Assembly: GCA_023419605.1 (NCBI GenBank) | Contig: JAEZXR010000113.1 | Coordinates: 1 to 9,147, forward strand | Source: Bacillota bacterium | GTDB lineage: Bacteria; Bacillota; Clostridia; Acetivibrionales; JAEZXR01 | Direction: 5' to 3' | Length of the DNA: 9,147 nucleotides | Shown here: positions 4,313-9,147 of the stretch, one piece after another | Position numbering within the stretch: position 1 is the first letter of the stretch | Layout: each line of letters starts with the position of its first letter | Position numbers and translations under genes: made by a program | Notes under the pieces: generated by a model | What the model was told of the DNA's origin: nothing | Databases searched by the model: none | Seen by the model: the letters and a program-made list of their open reading frames with translations, nothing else

Positions 4313-4366
4313 GCCCCCCGGCCGTCCCTACGGCCCTAGATGATGAGAGCGGGACGGCCGGGGGGC
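4313..4366. terminator. 16-bp perfect inverted repeat, possible bidirectional terminator
   Basis: GCCCCCCGGCCGTCCC (4313-4328) is the exact reverse complement of GGGACGGCCGGGGGGC (4351-4366), with a 22-base loop. It lies between the convergent partition operon and traG. The stem is very GC-rich but there is no clear T-run on either side, so intrinsic termination is uncertain. A structural or recombination role is possible. A second small hairpin, CGCGGC (4425-4430) with GCCGCG (4435-4440), follows. The rest of 4367-4498 holds nothing I recognise. Confidence 0.4.
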
Positions 4367-4498
4367 TACCGTCGCGGCCGTGGTGTTTCCCTGAATAGAG
4401 CTTGCACCAGGTCGGCGGGTGGATCGCGGCGTAAGCCGCGCCGGCCCGGCGGCGAACGCGCCCCCAATAGCGCCGTAGAGAGCCGGAGGGCCGTTCGT

Positions 4499-4524
4499 AA
4501 CAAAGTCCCGGCGCTATCGCCGGG
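4499..4524 (-). terminator. Probable terminator of the traD-traG operon
   Basis: CCCGGCG (4507-4513) and CGCCGGG (4518-4524) form a perfect 7-bp stem around a 4-base loop, 16 bp beyond the traG stop on the minus strand. On that strand the stem is followed by ACTTTGTT, a short U-rich tail. This is a moderate intrinsic terminator facing the correct way. Confidence 0.6.
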
Positions 4525-4540
4525 TCCGTTTCTTGTCACG

Positions 4541-6205
4541 TCAGGCAGCGTCATACAGCCCCCGGAACTCGGGATCGGCATAATAGGCGAGCTTGCCGGC
4601 GACGATCGGCCGTTGCCCGGCGAGGAACAGCAATTCGACATGCTGCGGCAGGTTGCGGACCTCATCCGGGGTGAGCAGCGAGCGGGCCGTGTGTTGCTCG
4701 CCGTAGGAAATGCCGGATTTGTCGGAATCGAGCGCGCGGCTCATGGTCTGGAACACAACGGTTTCCTGCCCGAGCAGATCGGAGACAAGCCGGGCGCTGT
4801 CGTGATCGTTGACGCCGAACACCTGTAGGACGCCGGCGTTTGACAGGAAGGTTCCGGCCCGCTGCCCATAGGTGGCGCGGAGCTGGTGAACGTCTTGCAG
4901 GATGGGCCAGAGCTGGACGCCGTAGCCGGCCATGAGGCCCATTGCGCGCTCGACGGGAGCCAGATGGCCGAGGGCGGCGAATTCATCCAGCAGATAGAGG
5001 ACCGGCACGGCCGGCTTGGCGGGATCGCGGGCCATGTCGGTGAGGCTTTGGGCGACGAGCAGGCGCAGCCAGCGGGAATAGGTGGCGAGGCGATCGGGCG
5101 GCAGGACGAGGAACACCGAGACGTTGCGGCGCTTGAGATCGGCAAAGCGGAAATCGGATCGGCCGAGGACCGCGACCATGCGCGGCGAGTCAAGGAAATG
5201 GGTATGGCGCTGCGCGGCCGAGAGGACGCCGGCCGCCTCGCGGTCGGATTTGCCGAGGTGGCGGTTTGCGGCGCGGGCGATCAGGCCGGAGGCGGCCGTT
5301 GACGCCTGCATGTCCTTCAGGAGCGCGGCGAAGGCTTCAGGGGCGAGGGTGAGATATTCGCGCAGGGTGGCGAGGTTTCGCCTGTCGCGCGGCCCGGTGG
5401 CGGCAATATGGAGGATCAGGCCGGCAATAAGCGCCTTGGCTTCCTCGTTCCAATGCGTTTCGCCGGCCATGCCCGGTTCATCGAACACGAGGGCGTCGGC
5501 AAGGGTGCTTGCATCTTCCGCGACATCGAGGCCGGCCGGGTCGAGCCCTTCCAGCGGATTGAAGGCGGCCGAGGGCTGGCCGGTGACGCCGAAGGGGTCG
5601 AGGACGTGGACCGGGCCGAATTGCTGGCGGGCGCGGCCGGCAATTTTCGCGTTCTCGCCCTTGGGGTCGATGCAGATCACGGAGCGGTCGGCGGTGAGCA
5701 GATTCGGGATGATGGTTCCCACCCCCTTGCCGGTTCTGGTCGGAGCCATCGTCAGCAGATGGGCCGGGCCGTCATAGCGCAGGAGCTTCCCGGTCTTGCC
5801 GTCACGGCCGATCAGCAGGCCGGAATCGGCGCGGGCGAGGGCGGCGGTTTCCTTGTCAGTGGCGAAGCGGGCCGAGCCGTGGGTTTCGCCGTCCATATCC
5901 CCGAAGTGGATAATCAGCGGATTGGTGAGGAAGCGGAAAGCGAGCGCCAGCAGCACCAGCAGCGTGACGAGATCGAGCAGGAGAACCGGAACCGAGCCGA
6001 CGCGAAAGCCGATTTGTTCGAGAGCGAAGCGGCCGCCGAAGCCGACGACGAACAGGACGATAACAAGGAGGAACAGAAGCCCGAGAAGCGGTTTCCAGAT
6101 GCGGAAAGGTGCGGCGAGCAGAGCGACGAACGCCCATAGCGGATCACGCGCGGCCTGCCGCATCATGTTCTTGAACGCACCCCATGCAAGTCTCGCCTGA
6201 CTCAT
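4541..6205 (-). CDS. traG: Type IV coupling protein TraG (VirD4 family)
   Basis: The 554-residue coupling protein is an inner-membrane ATPase that would hand the relaxase-DNA complex to a type IV secretion channel. Two membrane segments lie at about 39-57 and 72-93. The VirD4/TraG signature HGSARFA (109-115), the Walker A APTRTGKG (154-161) and an extended IIPNLL follow. The Walker B is LYLLDEFAALG (403-413, Asp407-Glu408). The conserved VFLVLPPDRL and the C-terminal GQRPIVAGKLAYY segment are also present. It is somewhat shorter than Ti-plasmid TraG (about 650), mainly at the C-terminus. The start codon overlaps the traD stop in an ATGA arrangement, so translation is coupled. No T4SS channel gene is in the window, so a channel must come from elsewhere on the replicon or from a helper plasmid. 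Confidence 0.95.
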   Translation of the reverse strand: MSQARLAWGAFKNMMRQAARDPLWAFVALLAAPFRIWKPLLGLLFLLVIVLFVVGFGGRFALEQIGFRVGSVPVLLLDLVTLLVLLALAFRFLTNPLIIHFGDMDGETHGSARFATDKETAALARADSGLLIGRDGKTGKLLRYDGPAHLLTMAPTRTGKGVGTIIPNLLTADRSVICIDPKGENAKIAGRARQQFGPVHVLDPFGVTGQPSAAFNPLEGLDPAGLDVAEDASTLADALVFDEPGMAGETHWNEEAKALIAGLILHIAATGPRDRRNLATLREYLTLAPEAFAALLKDMQASTAASGLIARAANRHLGKSDREAAGVLSAAQRHTHFLDSPRMVAVLGRSDFRFADLKRRNVSVFLVLPPDRLATYSRWLRLLVAQSLTDMARDPAKPAVPVLYLLDEFAALGHLAPVERAMGLMAGYGVQLWPILQDVHQLRATYGQRAGTFLSNAGVLQVFGVNDHDSARLVSDLLGQETVVFQTMSRALDSDKSGISYGEQHTARSLLTPDEVRNLPQHVELLFLAGQRPIVAGKLAYYADPEFRGLYDAA

Positions 6206-6504
6206 GCGGCGGTCCCCCCGGCGCTGTCTGTCGTCTCGGCGGCCGGCGCGTTGCCGATCAGGTCGGCAAACAGTTCCTTGTCACCGTGGCGCGTCAGGAA
6301 GTCGGGCAGCTCACGGCGCAGCCAGTCGGGCAGGGCGCGCGAGATTTCATCGTGGCCGTTTTCGAGGCGATGCAGGATGAGCGCGCCGAGCAGCACCTTG
6401 CGGCGCGTGTCGTTGGCGCGTTCCTGCTTCGACAGACGGGCCTTGAGCGTGGCGCGCTGCGCATCCAGTTCGGCCAAGCGTTGTTCGATCGTTTTGCGCG
6501 CCAT
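6202..6504 (-). CDS. traD: TraD-like relaxosome accessory protein (Ti-type TraC/TraD group)
   Basis: The 100-residue protein is rich in charged helices. MARKTIEQRLAELDAQ leads into a coiled-coil-like KARLSKQERANDTRRKVLLG motif and a hydrophobic ALILHRLENG. The K-x-R-K/N-x-D-T-R-R-K-x-x-x-G core is characteristic of the small TraD proteins encoded beside traG and oriT on Ti-like and sphingomonad plasmids. Such proteins are thought to assist the relaxase at oriT. The start at 6504 has AAGGAG (minus strand, 6519-6514) nine bases upstream. It is the first gene of the operon with traG, divergent from traA, with oriT between them. The naming as TraD rather than TraC rests on this motif only. Confidence 0.75.
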   Translation of the reverse strand: MARKTIEQRLAELDAQRATLKARLSKQERANDTRRKVLLGALILHRLENGHDEISRALPDWLRRELPDFLTRHGDKELFADLIGNAPAAETTDSAGGTAA

Positions 6505-6687
6505 TCTTCAAATCTCCTTTTCCGGTCGTTCGCCTAGACTATCATTCCCGGCTGCCTTTTCCAGCGTTTGCCCGTTGAGCTTGAGTTTTCGACGGTTTTG
6601 CAGCACAATCCGGGCCTCAGTTCATCGCATCGACCTTGCCGCAAGCGCCACACCGAGCGACGAAAGAGCGGAGCGATTGAGTTGAGA

Positions 6688-6717
6688 AGGGCGCACTTAC
6701 GAGTTACTGCGTAACTC
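6688..6717 (-). other. oriT: Origin of transfer (oriT) with MOBQ-type nic sequence
   Basis: On the minus strand, the perfect inverted repeat GAGTTAC/GTAACTC (6717-6711 and 6707-6701, three-base loop) is followed one base later by TAAGTGCGCCCT (6699-6688). This 12-mer equals the nic region of pIP501 and is one base from that of RSF1010 (TAAATGCGCCCT), both processed by MOBQ relaxases. The expected cut is TAAGTGCG^CCCT, on the minus strand between 6692 and 6691. The arrangement of repeat then nic is that of RSF1010, and the site lies between divergent traD and traA as on Ti plasmids. Transfer would lead toward traD, traG and the maintenance genes, with traA entering last. Confidence 0.85.
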
Positions 6718-6725
6718 AGCGCGCT

Positions 6726-6743
6726 GTCAGCTAGAAAGCTGAC
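6726..6743 (+). promoter_or_regulatory. Hairpin between oriT and traA
   Basis: GTCAGCT (6726-6732) and AGCTGAC (6737-6743) form a perfect 7-bp stem with loop AGAA, 33 bp before the traA start and 9 bp after the oriT repeat. It could be an accessory relaxosome site or a structure in the traA 5' leader that tunes translation. Function is unknown. Confidence 0.4.
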
Positions 6744-6775
6744 GGGAAAGGCGGAAACGGGATCGAGGCAACGGG

Positions 6776-9147
6776 TTGGCGATCTACCATTTCAGCATGA
6801 AGCCAGTTTCGCGGGCGAAGGGCCGTAGCGCCGTCGCCTCTATGGCTTATCGTGCCGGGGAGAAGTTGACCAACGAGCGCGACGGCATCACGCACGACTA
6901 CACGGCAAAGCAGGGCGTCGAACATGCCGAGATCGTCTTGCCGGAAGGCGTCAACGCCGATTGGGCGCGGGATCGCTCGACGCTCTGGAACGCCGCCGAG
7001 TTTGCCGAGAAGCGGAAGGATGCCCGCGTTGCCCGCGAGTTCGAGGTTGCCTTGCCGCATGAGCTTTCGGCCGAGGAACGGCTAGAGGCGGCGCGGGAGA
7101 TGGCGCAGGAGCTGGCCGACCGCTACGGCGCGGCCGTGGATTTCGCCATTCATGCACCGCACGAGGCGAGCGACGTTCGCAATCACCATGCCCATATCCT
7201 TATGACCACGCGGCAGGTGACGGAGAACGGGCTAGGCGACAAGACCTATCTTGAGCGCGAAAACAAATGGCTGCTGGCGCACGACCTGCCGACGACCGAT
7301 ATGCAGCTCCGCGACCTTCGCCAGAGGTGGGAGGGGATCGCCAACGAGCGGCTTGCAATGGCCGGGCTTGATATTCGGATCGACCATCGTTCGCACATGG
7401 AGCGCGGGCTTGAGATCGCGCCGACCGAGCATATGGGCGTCCATGCCTCGCAGATGGAACGGCGCGGCCTCGACGTGTCGCGGTCGCGGCTGGACGAGGA
7501 TGCGGCCCGGCGCAATGCCGAGCTGATCCGGGAGAAGCCCGAGCAGGTTCTAACCCTCATCACCGGGGAAAAGAGCGTGTTCGATCGCCACGACGTTGCG
7601 CGGGCGCTGCATCGCTACATCAACGACGACCCGCAGGAGTTCCAGAGCGCCTTTGCGAAGGTGATGGCCTCGCCGGCGCTGGTCGAGTTGCAGCCCGAGC
7701 GCGCGGACCCGGCAACGGGCGAGATCGAGCTTGCTCGCTATTCCACCCGCGAAATGGTCGAGATCGAATCCGGCATGATCGAGAGCGCGCAGCGGATGCA
7801 CGCGGCTCATGGTCATGGCGTCGATCGCCGGCATGTCGAGCGGGCGATAGATGCCCAAGACGCCGCCATTCGGTCGAGCGTTTCCCATGACACGGCCGGG
7901 AAGGTTGCGCGGGGCGAGCTGGACGCCGGCGAACGTGAACGCCAGATCGAGACGGCGCGACTTTCGGACGAGCAGCGCCGGGCGATCGAGCATATCACCG
8001 GGCCGGAGCGGATCGCGGCCGTTGTCGGTTATGCCGGCGCTGGCAAGTCCACCATGCTCGCGGCCGCGCGCGAGGCGTGGGAGGCCGAAGGCTATCAGGT
8101 CCACGGCGCGGCCCTGTCGGGGAAGGCGGCCGAGGGCTTGGAGGAAAGTTCCGGCATCCAGAGCCGCACCCTCGCATCATGGTCCCGCGGTTGGGAGAAC
8201 GACCGCGGCACGATCGGCCGCGGCGACGTGTTCGTGATCGACGAGGCGGGCATGGTCGGGAGCCGCCAGCTCGCCCGCTTCGTTGGCGAGGCCGAGGCGC
8301 GCGGGGCGAAGATCGTCCTTGTAGGCGACCATGAGCAGTTGCAGGCGATCGGGGCCGGCGCACCGTTCCGGGCGATCACGGAGGAAATCGGCCATGCCGA
8401 GCTGTCGGAGATTCGCCGGCAGCGCGTGGACTGGCAGCGGGACGCTTCCATTGACTTCGCCACGCACCGGACGGCCGAGGGGCTGGCGGCCTATCGGGAT
8501 CACGGCAATATCAGCTTTGCCGAGACAGGCGAGGACGCGCGCGGCCAGATCGTGCGGGACTACCTTGCCGATCGCGATGAACGTCCGGACGGCACCCGGG
8601 TTGCGATGGCGCATCGCCGGGCCGATGTTCGCGCCATCAATGACGCGATCCGGGCCGAGCTACAGGACCGGGGTGTTTTGGCACGGGGCGAGCTGGCGCG
8701 CGTGGCCGACGACAGCCTTGCGCCGGGCGACGTCGCCCATGAGCGGGAAGGGCCGGGCCGGGCGCTGACCTTCCAGACCAATACCGGGCAGAGGGAGTTC
8801 GCGCCGGGCGACCGCATCGTGTTCTTGGAGAACAACCGCGACCTTGGCGTGAAAAACGGGATGCTAGGCACGGTCGAGCATGTCGAGGCGGGCCGGATCG
8901 TCGCGCAGCTCGACGGCCGGGGCGGCGATAGTGTTTCCGTGCCGATGGGCGACTATCAGGCGATCGACCACGGTTATGCGACGACGATTCACAAAAATCA
9001 GGGGGCGACGGTCGATCGCTCCTATGTGATGGCGTCGGGGACGATGGACCGGCATCTAACCTATGTCGCCATGACCCGGCATCGTGACGGGGTGCAGCTC
9101 TACGCGGCACAGGACGAGTTCACCAATGCCGGCCGGCTGGTCGAGCA
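6776..9147 (+). CDS. traA: TraA conjugative relaxase-helicase (MOBQ), 3' end outside the window
   Basis: TraA would nick oriT, stay bound to the 5' end and unwind the transferred strand. The start is taken as TTG 6776, giving MAIYHFSMKPVSR, the family's conserved N-terminus; GAGG at 6765-6768 fits and an in-frame stop sits at 6740-6742. The first ATG (6797) would cut off essential residues. The relaxase domain has Tyr25 in SAVASMAYRAGE, the position of the catalytic tyrosine of RSF1010 MobA, and metal-binding histidines His126, His138 and His140 in IHAPHEASDVRNHHAHI. The RecD/TraI-like helicase domain shows Walker A GYAGAGKST (418-426), Walker B VFVIDEAG (485-492, Asp489-Glu490), LVGDHEQLQ (515-523), YATTIHKNQG (734-743) and YVAMTRHRDG (763-772). 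The 790 visible codons are open and uninterrupted. Full-length relatives are roughly 900-1100 residues, so the C-terminus is missing here. Confidence 0.95.
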   Translation, partial: MAIYHFSMKPVSRAKGRSAVASMAYRAGEKLTNERDGITHDYTAKQGVEHAEIVLPEGVNADWARDRSTLWNAAEFAEKRKDARVAREFEVALPHELSAEERLEAAREMAQELADRYGAAVDFAIHAPHEASDVRNHHAHILMTTRQVTENGLGDKTYLERENKWLLAHDLPTTDMQLRDLRQRWEGIANERLAMAGLDIRIDHRSHMERGLEIAPTEHMGVHASQMERRGLDVSRSRLDEDAARRNAELIREKPEQVLTLITGEKSVFDRHDVARALHRYINDDPQEFQSAFAKVMASPALVELQPERADPATGEIELARYSTREMVEIESGMIESAQRMHAAHGHGVDRRHVERAIDAQDAAIRSSVSHDTAGKVARGELDAGERERQIETARLSDEQRRAIEHITGPERIAAVVGYAGAGKSTMLAAAREAWEAEGYQVHGAALSGKAAEGLEESSGIQSRTLASWSRGWENDRGTIGRGDVFVIDEAGMVGSRQLARFVGEAEARGAKIVLVGDHEQLQAIGAGAPFRAITEEIGHAELSEIRRQRVDWQRDASIDFATHRTAEGLAAYRDHGNISFAETGEDARGQIVRDYLADRDERPDGTRVAMAHRRADVRAINDAIRAELQDRGVLARGELARVADDSLAPGDVAHEREGPGRALTFQTNTGQREFAPGDRIVFLENNRDLGVKNGMLGTVEHVEAGRIVAQLDGRGGDSVSVPMGDYQAIDHGYATTIHKNQGATVDRSYVMASGTMDRHLTYVAMTRHRDGVQLYAAQDEFTNAGRLVE

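Noticed and set aside
5408..6139. 243-codon plus-strand open frame antisense to traG
   Set aside because: It is a GC-rich shadow of traG: highly repetitive Glu/Gly/Ala composition, no recognisable domain, and traG itself has complete VirD4 motifs.
7550..8104. 184-codon minus-strand open frame inside traA
   Set aside because: The traA frame here carries the region up to and including the helicase Walker A motif; the antisense frame has no motif and no ribosome-binding site.

Overview
The window is a GC-rich piece of a mobilisable or conjugative plasmid backbone, most likely from an alphaproteobacterium. The evidence is the TraG, TraD-like and TraA set of Ti/MOBQ type, the strong G/C bias at third codon positions, and the protein style (Sphingomonadales, Acetobacteraceae or Rhizobiales would all fit). 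No chromosomal housekeeping gene and no T4SS mating-channel gene is visible. The right edge cuts the relaxase gene.

Layout. At 1-449 there is a broken methyltransferase remnant on the minus strand (89-314) and a resolvase-type res site (343-395). A stability and replication block on the plus strand follows: serine resolvase (450-1016), small ribbon-helix-helix (RHH) protein (1115-1324) with a clear terminator, a strongly folded leader (1382-1510), a probable replication initiator (1519-2397), a ParD/ParE-type toxin-antitoxin pair (2675-3246), a small ParA ATPase (3314-3937) and a ParG-like RHH partner (3974-4270). A non-coding convergence zone (4271-4540) holds inverted repeats and a terminator. 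The transfer block then has traG and traD on the minus strand (6504 down to 4541), an oriT with a recognisable MOBQ nic sequence (6688-6717), and the divergent relaxase-helicase gene traA (from 6776, running off the end).

The most striking structure is not a gene. Five arrays of degenerate tetramer boxes (ACGT, ACGC, AGCT, GCTT, GCGT) recur with an 8-bp period, separated by 4-bp mostly AT-rich spacers. They lie at the 3' end of the resolvase gene (upstream of the small RHH gene), in front of the toxin-antitoxin operon, in front of and into parA, between parA and the RHH partner gene, and just after that gene. This geometry resembles the ParG operator/centromere boxes of plasmid TP228 and, in distribution, the omega regulon of pSM19035, where one RHH protein coordinates copy number, partition and toxin-antitoxin genes. 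I infer that the 98-residue RHH protein binds these arrays and that some of them are the centromere.

How the genes work together: the resolvase would resolve multimers, the initiator with its folded leader would set copy number, ParA with the RHH protein would partition the plasmid, and the toxin-antitoxin pair would eliminate plasmid-free cells. TraA and TraD would form the relaxosome at oriT, and TraG would couple it to a secretion channel encoded elsewhere.
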